Of a DNA stretch of 64,000 nucleotides, positions 51,135-61,272 are shown one piece after another. The translations under genes and the position numbers were made by a program. The notes under the pieces are model-generated. The model was not told where the DNA came from. It saw nothing but the letters and a program-made list of their open reading frames with translations, and ran no database searches. Positions within the stretch are counted from its first letter, which is position 1. The number at the start of each line of letters is the position of its first letter. The DNA comes from Leucocoprinus leucothites (taxonomy: Eukaryota; Basidiomycota; Agaricomycetes; Agaricales; Agaricaceae). The stretch is from positions 1,984,001 to 2,048,000 of the forward strand of contig JAACJO010000008.1 of NCBI GenBank assembly GCA_013368445.1, in the 5' to 3' direction.

Positions 51135-51709
51135 CTATACTTGGACTATAGACCACTGCTGAGCCTGAGTACCAGAACATGAGGCCAAAACAATGGACTG
51201 CCCGCTCCCCGTACCCGCCGTCATACACAGTTGCGGATTGACAATTTGAGAAATGGTAGACCGATTCTCGTTATAGGACCAACGCTGAAGTCGGTCTTCG
51301 CTAGCCGGAGTGACGACCAGTGGGTAGGCTGTATCGAATACATATTGAGTCACAGGTGCAATAGCAGAAACTCGACGGGTCGCACCTCCAGGAATTTTGG
51401 AAACAAGAGCAAGGCTCGTCCCCGTGCTCATTAACTGGCTATCATTGGAGAGGGTCCAATGCGCGGAGCTCGACCCGCAGGTTACAAGTACTACGGATGC
51501 TTGGGACTGGACCCAAGAAGAAACGATCATGAGACTAGCCGAAAGTGAGTAGTCTATGAGGAGGCTTGACCTACCGCAGCCTGTGAAGACCCAACACACA
51601 AACCCTTCATCTTATTACTCTGGATCTGGAGTGTCGACCCGGGCGCCAATTTAAAATCAGCAGCAGCGAGTGCAGCGAAAGAGAACAAGGTCAAGAGTGT
51701 GGTTCGCAT
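51135..51709 (-). CDS. Small secreted ricin-B-fold (beta-trefoil) lectin-like protein
   Basis: A 168-residue secreted protein from two exons (51,575-51,709 and 51,135-51,506; intron of 68 bases with a GTAGGT donor). The signal peptide is MRTTLLTLFSFAALAAADF. The mature part has trefoil-type repeats: LAPGSTLQIQSNKMKGLCVG, VTCGSSSAHWTLSNDSQL, EDRLQRWSYNENRSTI, and NPQLCMTAGTGSGQSIVLAS with CSGTQAQQWSIVQV. The last has the classic C...QxW signature. The fold usually binds galactose-type sugars. Such proteins in mushrooms act in carbohydrate recognition or defence, and no catalytic chain is attached here. It stands alone, without cluster neighbours. The sugar specificity cannot be judged. Confidence 0.85.
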
Positions 51710-53755
51710 AATGAGACTGTTCGGAGTGAAGAACGTAGACGATGAGTCTGGTCGGAGGGGGGTTGACAGTCGAAGCTTTTATGCACTTCCATTCCGCACT
51801 ACAACAAATACCGTGGTGGCCTTGTGGGCCGTCCATGAATGACGCTACAATCGCAATCTCGGACACGCCGCATGCGCAGTTAGTAAGCTAGTTGGGTGGT
51901 AGGATTAAAAATATCTTTAACTCTGTGCTGACTGTGGTTCGCGTTCACTGGGTCCGTTGGGAACATCGTTCTTCCGCTACACGTTCTCAGCAAGCCATAA
52001 CGGTTAAGGCTGAGTGCGAATTGACGCTCTGATAGGAGTAGATCACTAACGGATCATTAATAACAAGGTGCTCAGTCTTAGGCTGCTTCAATAGCGGACG
52101 GTTGGCATTAATCATTCCTAGCTGTCTGACTGTCTGGGTTTCAAGCCTCGAGTGAGTAGCTTTAACCCCAAACGTCTCCCGAGTCGAGAGAAGCGCGAAA
52201 GGAAGGTTCGTGCTTCTACCGGCAACGGTGGTATTCCACGCAGCCATTCGAAAGTCGTGGCATCAGATAAAAATAGCACAACCGGCTTCTTGATTCTGAT
52301 CGACGGGAAATGAGGTTAGAGAGGACGGACAGAGGCAACTCTCCCGCAAAGCCCGTTTCTCCCACACAAACCTTTGTGGAGCGCCCATAATCAACCGAGA
52401 TACATCCCTCCAAAAGTGCTGGGACAAGCCCGAAATACCAACAGTTCCTAAGCGCGTACCGGTATCATTGACACTTTCAAACTGCTTAATTTGTGTACTT
52501 TGGTCGACTGTCCGTAGCCTAGACAATAAATCTACTGAGATGACCCAGGAAATTCCTCGGTCAATACCTGACTCAGCCAGTAAACTCCGCCTTCCATGTT
52601 CACAGAAGAATTTGTTTGTCGATTTCCGGAAGCACCTCAGCTTCTGTTTGATTATTCGAATAACACGAGCTTTCTGAGGGAACCTCTTGAACACCAGTGG
52701 AGCGGAAAAACTGGGTTTATTAGCGGAATAATGGCTTTCCTATGGTGAACTTCCAGCGAGACTTTTTTCTTGTGGTGGTTTGGCTGAACTTGGTGGATTG
52801 GGTGAATTGTAGAGATCAGGCGTCTGTTGACGTCATGACATCGTCTCTGCTGTTCCCTCTCTTGCCGACGTTTTCCCCATTTCAACACGGTTTTCCCTCG
52901 TTCATTATCATCTTGACATCTTGACGATATCATCATTGATGTTTTAACCGGTGTTAACGCTGACATAACCACGATCGAGGATTTACCCTTTATCCCCGGG
53001 TTGGGCGATGAAGCTTCTCGCTGCCATGTTATCGTACACGGGCGCTGGTCATGGCTAATCGTCGCCAAACGACCCGTGTGTATGACTGTTCCTCCGCTCT
53101 AACTGCCACATACCATTCTTCCTGGGGGCTTTCTTCTCCTGGCACACTTTGCAATAAAAAAAGAGCAACGTTGTAATAAGCTACGTTCGGGGGAACAAAT
53201 GGGTCGGTTACTCCTTGAAGAGGTCAAAAGTCGGAGGCGCGTTGAGAGCTCAAGATAGAGGGCTCTGATACTCCGCTCGATATGGTACCTACGATCAGTT
53301 GGCGATTGACTCGAGAACCAGATACTCAGGAAGCACTACTGCCATTGTATTACATACGGCACGAGTGTCCCTAGGGTGTCTTTGGCAAGACCTCGTTACC
53401 GCTTATTGTATCGGTATTCCAGCGTTGGCGCAAGGACTTTCGTCGAACATTCTGGTGCTCGATTAGAAATCGTTCTTTGATTGATTGATTCGACTATGGT
53501 GATGCACAGAGATCTCCGAACGCGAACCGTTGTATGACTCTCCTAAGGGTGAACAAGTGATGTGAATCATTCAAATGCACTCTTCGTTGGAGTATATTAT
53601 TACAATTTATAACCACTAGACATATCGACTTCGGTTGTTTATGTCAACATTGGTTGAATTGGTGATACATTCTCGCCCTGACCCCTCCTAAACAAGGAGA
53701 AGGCTTCATCTGGGATTGGTCACCTCCCCAAGATGTATCCGTAGGTGATAGACAC
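51710..53755. other. Long stretch without a recognised gene
   Basis: About 2 kb. The longest open frame (143 codons on the minus strand, 52,263-52,694) has no motif I recognise and no clear exon neighbours. A short tetranucleotide repeat (GATTGATTGATT) occurs at about 53,477. It may hold promoter sequence of the lectin gene and unrecognised or decayed coding sequence. Confidence 0.4.
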
Positions 53756-54619
53756 TCAACATCCAAGAAACCGCGTCCTTGGATGAGAGCGAACGATGCG
53801 CTCGGTTTGTATGTGCGTGATCCTACGAGAATAAGGTTCGTGTTGTTCCCGTTGCGGCGATGATTTCGGCTGATGTCAGTTCTTGACCTGATAGTAGGTA
53901 TACCATGCGGAGTTCCTATTAAACACGTGGAAACGGGTGATCGTTTCCAGTAAGGTTAAGATATACCATCAATCGTGCTGGGCGCTTGAAATGCGCACCT
54001 CGAAACTGTGTTGAGCGAATTCAGGTTTGGTGGTTATACTTTGCAAATCATCAGATGGAGGTTGTTTCTGTCCTCTCTGATACGCGTAATATCGTAACTC
54101 CTACTCTCACACCAAACTCAACAAACCGAAAACACGTCAAAGAAAGCACATACCTCTGGGCTAAACGAAGTATACGGCTCTGAACAACAAATCGTATAAA
54201 ACATCTCACCCGCGACTCTCTCCCCTTTGAAATCCTGCGTCTGAGGAATATCTCCCGGGTTCGGCTTTCTTCCATTCGGAATCGACGTTGGTGGAAGACC
54301 GCCATTGCTCGTTTCCTTCGGTCGACCAGCCAAGATGGGATCGTATTCCGATATAGGCTTGAATAGGAGTGGAAGTCCCAGTACAGCTCGTTCTTTATCA
54401 CTTGCAGGAACTTGTGCGACGGGTTGTGGTGCGCGGCCGGTACGAGTGTAAGACTGGATGTAGTCGTCCAGTCGGACTTCCTGTGATTGAAAGGTGAGTG
54501 GAAAGGTGAGAAGGAAGGAGGATGTATGGAGGAGGAGGAGAGATTACTTCGAAACTTTTGCCTCCGTTTTCGATGAGAGCTTGGGATATTGATGCGTAGG
54601 CGAGAGGAGTTGTGGTCAT
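53756..54619 (-). CDS. Hypothetical multi-exon protein
   Basis: Coding-like sequence with plausible introns. It starts MTTTPLAYASISQALIENGG, with SFE joined across an intron to EVRLDDYIQSYTRTGRAPQP. It continues PASDKERAVLGLPLLFKP then ISEYDPILAGRPKETSNGGL and GEMFYTICCSEPYTSFSPE. After a further intron comes GQKQPPSDDLQSITTKPEFA, and possibly a last exon ending TRFLGC. The repeated pattern of Ser-Phe followed by Glu-Glu and a hydrophobic-Arg pair resembles short motifs seen in some nucleoporins, but this is weak. Gene limits and the last exon are uncertain. Confidence 0.35.
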
Positions 54620-55614
54620 TGTTGGAGGAGGCGGCGGTGATGTGGGGAAGCGCGCTCTGGGTCTTCGCCTTGGAGGGGGTATTATGTAAGCGGATTCAGG
54701 CAGGTCCTGTTGGTGGCGAATCATATGTTGGGTTTCTTATGTCAGGATCGTAAGGTTGCGGTTGGAATTGGGGCTTGGTTGTTGAGCTACCTGTTTGCCT
54801 ATGGGTGTGTTTGTGGTATACTCCAAGCTGGTGGTGGAGGGGTTTGATGTGGTTCTCGAGAGAAATACATCTTCGTGGATACTCTTGCGTAAGATAAAAC
54901 TGACTTGAGGAGTCCTGTGGGGCCTGCTGACACCCGACTGGTCGCCGCTTTGGAGAAACCGTCAGCTTGCGAAAATTATCTTTCCGCTTTCCACTTCGCC
55001 GATATAGTGGCCCTGAGCAGGAAACTCGAGGAAAATGGGGCTGGCCATTTATGTCTTGGTCCTCTCCCATGGCAACGGAAAACTGTGTAACTGATTGAAT
55101 GTAGCGATGGAGATTATGGGCTTCTAGCACCGGACTATATCTCGAGCTATTAGATGGTCGATCATGAGATACTCATAGGCCGTTAATCTAGGCATTCGCA
55201 CAAGAAGGGATTTTGTTTTCTCGAGGAAGAATGTGCAACAGAGATGATGAAGGACCCTTACGGCTTTGTTATGAATGCTACATACCCCTCAATGAACGGA
55301 ACAGGACATTTTCAGAAGAAAGGGGAAGCAGGGATATATGCGTGGGAAGAACATAACCCCGGATGGGAAGCCGGCGTTTGCTGAGATTTTGAACAAGTTG
55401 ATCTTGCTTTCGCCCATATTGTCCTTTTCCTCCTCGCCGCCGCCACCGTTATCTACGGCGTCTGGCTCGTGTTTTATATACCTGACGGTCTGCTCTACAC
55501 AGATACTAGCTCTAGGGCGCTTCTGGGACTGCCAACGCTCACATTGACGGATAAAGGCTCATTAGCCCTGGAAGCGGCTTCATCCTCGCACTGCGCCTCA
55601 GCTCGCTACAAACC
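54620..55614. other. Divergent region upstream of the Cdh1 gene
   Basis: About 1 kb, no supported gene. The 144-codon minus-strand frame at 54,696-55,130 is rich in Gln, Pro and His and lacks exon-like partners. It is probably not coding. The promoter of the Cdh1 gene must lie here. Confidence 0.4.
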
Positions 55615-57616
55615 ATGTCTGGACTCAAGAACTCGCCATTTGGGAAGCGTCTACGCGCTTCTCAGCAGGACCCAGAGGATACACCTCGTCGGACACGCCC
55701 ACGTATACATCCAATATTTGGAGTTTCGACTCCTTCTCTCGACTCTCGGACACATACTAGCGACAGCAGCACAGGGCCAGAAACTCCTGCAGACAAGCCT
55801 ATACCTGCTAGCAGGTCGTCAAATCGAGAGTATGGAGACAGATTCGTACCGTCGCGCGAGGTTGGGGACATGCGGACTAGCTATCATCTCATTGACGAAG
55901 CTGGGCCGTCTACGCCTTCCAAGAACAGGATAATACCCTCAGAATCTGATGCACTTAAAGGTTGGTGGCTATCTGATGTGCTCATAAATATTGTGACTCA
56001 TTTAACCCTCTTAGAACAAGCTAACGCCATATTTAACTCTATTCTACACACCGAAGTCACTCCTCCCTCACCAAGACGACCACATTCCCCTACCCGACCC
56101 GTAGCTGTCCCATCCAGCGGCCCACCATCCACACCTAAACGACGTCGTTTATTCACTTACAACTCACCCTCAACATCTAATCCCGGCACGCCATCTAGGC
56201 GTCTAGACACTCCAACAGACGAAGCTTACTCCATGAGCCCGGTCCGTGCCGAGAGTCGCCACCTTTTGGAAAGTCCGCGGCGACAACTCAGGAGTGTTTG
56301 CAAGACCCCCTATCGAGTATTGGACGCTCCGGAGCTTGCAGACGATTTTTATCTTAATCTTGTTGATTGGTCAAGCACGAATGTGCTTGGGGTGGGATTG
56401 GGCTCTTGTGTTTATTTGTGGACGGCACATAATGCTCAGGTGTCGAAGCTTTGCGATTTGGCGGAATCGAATGATACGATAAGTTCGGTGTCTTGGGTAC
56501 AAAAGGTACGACTGTCCTCTTATTTGTGCACTTGCCAGGATCTCACATCGACTCTGTAGGGAACAACTCTAGCAGTGGGCACACTCTCAGGCCGACTACA
56601 CATCTACGACGCCAGCACTCTTCAGCTCCACCGAACATACCAACACGCACACCAACAACGAATAGGAGCTCTCGCATGGAACTCTTGGGTCCTCTCCTCT
56701 GGCTCTCGAGATCGAATGGTTCACCATCGAGACGTGCGTGATCGCGAAACACGGCCATTTAAACGGTGTACCGGGCACAGACAAGAAGTGTGCGGGTTGA
56801 AATGGAGTGGAGATAGTGGTGTATCATCTGCGACGTTGGCGACTGGTGGAAATGATAATAAAGTGTGTATTTGGGATTTACGTGGTTCGAGAAGAAGTTC
56901 GGTTGCTGGCCGACCTGCTGGAATAACGCTTGGTGGTGGTGGTGGCACGAGTAGTGGTGATGATGGGCCAGGGGATACGCCACTATGGAAATTTCATGAA
57001 CATACGGCTGCTGTGAAAGCTCTAGCTTGGGATCCACATATCGCGGGATTGTTGGCGACGGGAGGCGGAACGCAAGACAAGCATATCCGATTTTGGAACG
57101 TCAGTAACGGGACAATGTTAAACGAGCTCGATACAGGGTCTCAAGTACGTGCCTTACCTCCAGCTCGTCCCTTTTAGTCTACTCACCACGGAATAGGTCT
57201 GCAACCTCATCTGGTCGCTAACATCCCACGAACTCGTTTCAACACACGGATTCTCCTCCACAACAGCGCAAAACCAGATCTGCATCTGGAAATATCCTTC
57301 ACTGAGCATGGTAGCTTCACTCACGGGGCACACGAATCGTGTGCTGTATCTCGCAATGAGTCCGGATGGTGAGACGATCGTAACAGGGGCGGGGGACGAG
57401 ACGCTGAGGTTTTGGAATGCGTTTCCGTCGAAGAGGGAGAGGGAGAAGGCGTTGTTGAGTGGGATGGGGTTGGGAAGTGGGAGTGGAGGAGGTACAGCTG
57501 GAGGTGTGGGAGGTGGTGGTGGGGGAGGAGTTGGTGGTGGTGGAGGGAGTGTAGTTGGGGAATGGGGAGTGAAAGGGAGGGGGAGTGCGTTGGATTACGG
57601 GAGGTTGATTCGGTAA
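55615..57616 (+). CDS. CDH1: Cdh1/fizzy-related WD40 activator of the APC/C
   Basis: A 613-residue activator that binds substrates (D-box, KEN box) for the anaphase-promoting complex during mitotic exit and G1. Exons are 55,615-55,960, 56,015-56,505, 56,560-57,144 and 57,197-57,616. The N-terminus (MSGLKNSPFGKRLRASQQDP) contains the C-box GDRFVPSR that docks on the APC/C. Then comes a Ser/Pro-rich linker and KTPYRVLDAPELADDFYLNL VDW, which opens the WD40 propeller. Blades include GTLSGRLHIYDAST, WVLSSGSRDRMVHHRD, LATGGNDNKVCIWDLRG, LLATGGGTQDKHIRFWN, SGHTN-like TGHTNRVLYLAMSPDGE and DETLRFWN. The C-terminus has a Gly/Ser-rich insert before the terminal GRLIR, the Ile-Arg tail that binds APC/C. 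KTPYR and the C-box place it with Cdh1 rather than Cdc20, though that distinction is not absolute. Confidence 0.9.
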
Positions 57617-59842
57617 TGCGTTTGGGCGTTCGAGCGAGCGCTTTTGCATTGCTTCTCTTGGCCCCCTTTTCCCCGTGATGTTCCATCTGTCGACCCTGCG
57701 CGCTCATTGGCTTCTGGTGTGTATGAAATCACAGTGCTTGTTCTTTGTTTTTCATGGAGCTATTCTATTCAAATTCGTATTCGATATGCTGTTATGGTTC
57801 TCATTGATGTGTTGTGCGTCGTTTTTCTCTATCATGTTTCATGTCCTCGCTATGCAGTTTCTTTTCTTCTTTTGCTTTGTCTTTGGGACTCTATTGTTCG
57901 TATTTGTATATACCGTTTCATCGTTTTTCTATGCATGTAACATGAATGAGAACTCACGAAAATAAGGTTTTTGACGGTGTTTTTTTGATAATGGGGTTTA
58001 TTTATGAAATATATTTATGTGTTTCTTTTGTGATGATGCTCAGGGTTTTTAGGATTTGAGAAGATGTAGTGTGGAGCGTTGGGGAAGTTTCTTGGTCTTC
58101 TTGAGATGTTTTCTGAGCCTCGAGGCGGGGTTTAGACGAGCTAGAACACTTTTTGGTGTGTTCGGTATTGATGCGGATGAGTTCTCCGGGGGTATCGGAG
58201 TGCCGGGTTCAAAATGACGAATGTCAATGTGTAACTATAATATGTTCATAGGTCAGAGGCTGCTCGAGCATTCAAGTTAATCGTCTGTATGATCGCAGTA
58301 TGTCTTTTTCAGAGAGTAGGACTGAGAACCAGAATCTAATAAAAACTTCACATGAGAACCTCGTGTCGAGATGCTGTTGAGGGCACTTTAGACCGGAGAT
58401 ATATTTGATATTGGGAGAGTTTTGATCCGAGTCTAGCTGGATCTTTCAAGTTTTTTGATGGAGAACACAGTGAATCATGGAGCGCTCGGGGTTTCGTGTG
58501 TTCGGTGGTGACTTGTTTCTGGGTGGTCGCATGAAGGGGTTATTTGTCTGTGGAATAGTTATCGATTGCTTGCGTTTCTGGGATTACTGTGCTTTTTGGA
58601 TTGAAGTAGATGGAAAAAATAATTATCGTTTCGATTTACTGAGCTTCGATTGGACTTGATGAGTAGAGAAGATGTCGTGATGAATGGGAAATTTGTTCTC
58701 CAAGTTGGACGGCATACTGACTAGATTTACTCTCATTGCTTTTGTTATTTATAATTGAATGCGAAGCTGGGGCGGGGGTACGATCTGGCGCGTGGAAGGT
58801 TCAGGTCTACGCGGCTCATGTCAAAAACATACACGAATGATGAGCATAGCTTTACTGAGCCTTACCGGCGCTTGATGACTCCTTGGACGGTTTGTTTTTG
58901 GTAGATTCTGGTAATTCGGCCATCGAGTTGCTTGGCTGAAATTTGTGCTTATCGTGCCAACGCTCGTACAACCATAAATCCTTGATCTCTTCCAAGTTCG
59001 GTGCATGGTCTTCAGTCAACACCGACCCTATCGGATAGACTACGAATATTGGTCAAACGACTCTTCGGAAGTTTCGGGCATGTTTGTTATTTTCTATACC
59101 TGTGGTAAGTATGTGATGAACAGCGAATTTTACCGGCGACCTGTGAGAACGAATGCAAGAGGTCACTTCCTGCTTCCTGCACTAGTACCAGGTTGGCAGA
59201 AATTTTTTACCCTCGATTTCCATTCTCCGGGGATTCCATGGATGTGCTGTTAATCGCCGTGATTGACAAGAGCGCTTATCCAATGGCTTGTTATGACAGA
59301 GAAGAATATTCAAAGGATGCTTCGGCAACGGCACTTTCAAAGTCTCAGCAGAGAAAAATCAAAACTACCCTCAGCCGCGGATGGAATTCAATTATTTGAT
59401 GACATAGCCATTGTCATTCTAAGGGATCCTTGCGGGAATTCAGCTGCTGGTGTATGTTTTTTGAGGTAATCGAAGGCTGTTCAATGGAGTACGAGCAAAG
59501 TCAGCTGAAACAGAAATCCGAGCTAGATGCACATACTCAAATTCCCATGTAAACCTCGCGTTAAAATTATCTTATTTAAATTCACTTCACAGTCGGGGAT
59601 TGCTGAGAGTGATTGTCCCCGTTTGAGAGATTAGCCCTCCTCCAGCGTTCAAGCTCAAGGTCTTCGTGCGAGGTTGGCGTGGAAAGGATGATCCAAGCCT
59701 TGATGAAAATAGATGATCAAATGTGCTCAATTGATTTCATGCACGGTCATACCTGGAACTTCACAAGTCGTGCCGACATATGTTTTTATATTATTCTCCG
59801 TGTCTGGTAGCGCAAACGGAGCTAGGACTGCCGCCGATAACA
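57617..59842. other. Non-coding flank between Cdh1 and the secreted-protein gene
   Basis: Apart from the candidate small gene at 58,852-59,081, no gene is supported. The T-rich stretch 57,640-57,965, just after the Cdh1 stop, gives a hydrophobic-looking open frame that is best read as 3' untranslated sequence. Confidence 0.5.
58852..59081 (-). CDS. Possible small gene, conserved in the duplicate
   Basis: On the minus strand an open frame encodes LEEIKDLWLYERWHDKHKFQ then PSNSMAELPESTKNK and a Lys/Ser-rich end before TAA at 58,852. An upstream ATG (59,081) opens MPETSEESFDQYS and would need a small intron to join. The duplicate near 62,600-62,830 keeps LYERWHDKHKHQPGNSMTES but is frameshifted after that and has a changed upstream exon. 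Conservation of the WHDKHK core argues for past coding. Family unknown, and the gene model is tentative. Confidence 0.3.
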
Positions 59843-59843
59843 G

Positions 59844-59851
59844 TATAAAAG
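59844..59851 (+). promoter_or_regulatory. TATA box of secreted-protein gene 1
   Basis: TATAAAAG lies 92 bases before the start codon at 59,943. The same element and the following GGATGTCGCCAGA are preserved before the duplicate gene at 63,609, while much of the surrounding sequence differs. This supports a functional core promoter. Confidence 0.7.
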
Positions 59852-59942
59852 GCCCTGGATGTCGCCAGAAAATATCAACCACTCAAGAGTTGTTTTCATC
59901 GCCTTTACTCCTCTCCATCTCCTCAGCTTATCTCGCTACACC

Positions 59943-60581
59943 ATGCTCTATAACACCGTGCGTTTACTAAAAGCACCCAGCTTGTGATAATCATCGTAGA
60001 CCACTCACCTCTACCATTAGATATTCACGGCCACCCTCCTGGCTGTCGCAATGGCGCAGGGCCCTCGTACTTGCTACCAAGGCGTTCCCGAGTCTGCTGG
60101 GCCTGCCACCGACTGTATCTCATTTATTAACACATTTTGTAATGACGCTTCTATAAGCCAAACCCCTGTAGGCGGGATTTTCAGAATCGGGTGTATAGTT
60201 GTGGGCTGACTATTTCTCCAGGTTCGAATTGGTGACTCTACAAGTCGTTGCTTCAATTTGCCCGGTGGAGATAGATGTACGTATAGCTAACCTCTTTCTT
60301 GAATCCGATATCTAGTGGCTCATGAACCTGACTAGGTGACTTCATCGCGTTCAACACTTTCACGAGCGGCGTTTCTCCTAGTAATGTCAACTGTAAGAGT
60401 GTCCTGAATGATATCGCTACTCGCTGCCCACTCGTAAGCAAGACTTTCATTAAATCGATGGCGTTGTGTCTGATCAAAATATCTGTAGGGTGGATTTGGC
60501 CAGGTCAGCGACACTGCGTACACATTCACTGTTGACCGTAACCATGGTCTCTGTGGCTCCAGTGTTCAGGGTGGATCTTAA
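59943..60581 (+). CDS. Small cysteine-rich secreted protein (Y3-like glycan-binding family), copy 1
   Basis: Five exons (59,943-59,957, 60,021-60,167, 60,222-60,276, 60,336-60,433, 60,489-60,581) encode about 135 residues. A signal peptide (MLYNTIFTATLLAVAMAQ) is split after the fifth codon by the first intron. The mature protein reads GPRTCYQGVPE, ATDCISFINTFCNDASIS, VRIGDSTSRCFNLPGGDRC, DFIAFNTFTSGVSPSNVNCK, CPLGGFGQVSDTAYTFTV and GLCGSSVQ. It has eight cysteines in a spacing like basidiomycete Y3-type secreted glycan-binding proteins, which I recognise from family pattern only. It would be exported and disulphide-bonded. Tiny first exons and a TATA box suit a strongly expressed secreted gene. 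The reading frame is intact throughout. Confidence 0.78.
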
Positions 60582-61068
60582 GCTGTGATCCACCGAGTTC
60601 ATGGCTTTACCCAAAGGCCTTTTGTCTGAATATGTCTTGGAACTATTCTTTGGTTTGGAGAATAATCTATGTAGCCCAGAATGAACTATATTCAGTTTGC
60701 ATGACCGATAAGGTTCGCCCTCAAATCAGATTCTGTGGGATATGGGAAAAGATCGATGACAGGTGCCTCAAAATATTACTGATCATTTTCTTATCTTTCC
60801 CGTCTCCAACCATCAACTCGTTCCACTATGTCAATTGATTCATTCCAGCTCCTTGATGGCACTTCGACCCCATGGCTCGTCTGGGGTAGTGACACAGGAG
60901 TCAACGGGAGTGAACATGCCATAGAGAAAGGGAAGCTTGCTATACAGAGTGGTATAGACCGCTCAGCTATATAAATCTGAACGAGAAACTGAGGAGTCCA
61001 TCAGGTGCGCAGGGCTCTCAAAGGATCAGGTTTATGTGGCGTCAAAACATAAGTACCCGAAATGTGAG
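60582..61068. other. Spacer between secreted-protein gene 1 and the duplicated segment
   Basis: About 490 bases; no supported gene. It ends where the duplicated Cdh1 tail begins, so the left junction of the segmental duplication lies near 61,060. Confidence 0.5.
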
Positions 61069-61272
61069 GGGACGAGACGCTGAGATTTTGGAATACGTTT
61101 GCATCGAAGAGGGAGAGGGAAAAGGCGTTGTTGAGCGGGATGGGGTTGGAAAGTGGGGGTGGAGGAGGTGCGGCGGGAGGTATGGGAGATGGTGGATGGA
61201 GTGTGGTTGGGGAGTGGGGAGTGAAAGGGAGGGGGAGCCTGTGTGTTGGATTTATGGAAGGTTGATTGGGTG
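61069..61272 (+). pseudogene. Orphan 3' end of the Cdh1 gene
   Basis: A copy of the last roughly 220 bases of the Cdh1 coding region (DETLRFWN then FPSKREREKALLSGMGL in the original) without the rest of the gene. The Gly-rich insert is shortened and the frame is disturbed before a GRLIG-like end, where the original has GRLIR. It marks the left edge of the repeated segment and cannot encode a WD40 protein. Confidence 0.88.

Noticed and set aside
52263..52694. 143-codon minus-strand frame
   Set aside because: Single open frame without motifs, hydrophobic pattern or exon structure in a gene-poor stretch. A real gene cannot be excluded but is not supported.
54696..55130. 144-codon minus-strand frame rich in Gln, His and Pro
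   Set aside because: No recognisable domain, no matching splice signals to neighbours, and it lies where the Cdh1 promoter is expected.
57644..57965. Hydrophobic open frame that looks like a membrane protein just after Cdh1
   Set aside because: It is T-rich 3' flank. The duplicate at 61,337-61,640 keeps the base composition but not the reading frame.
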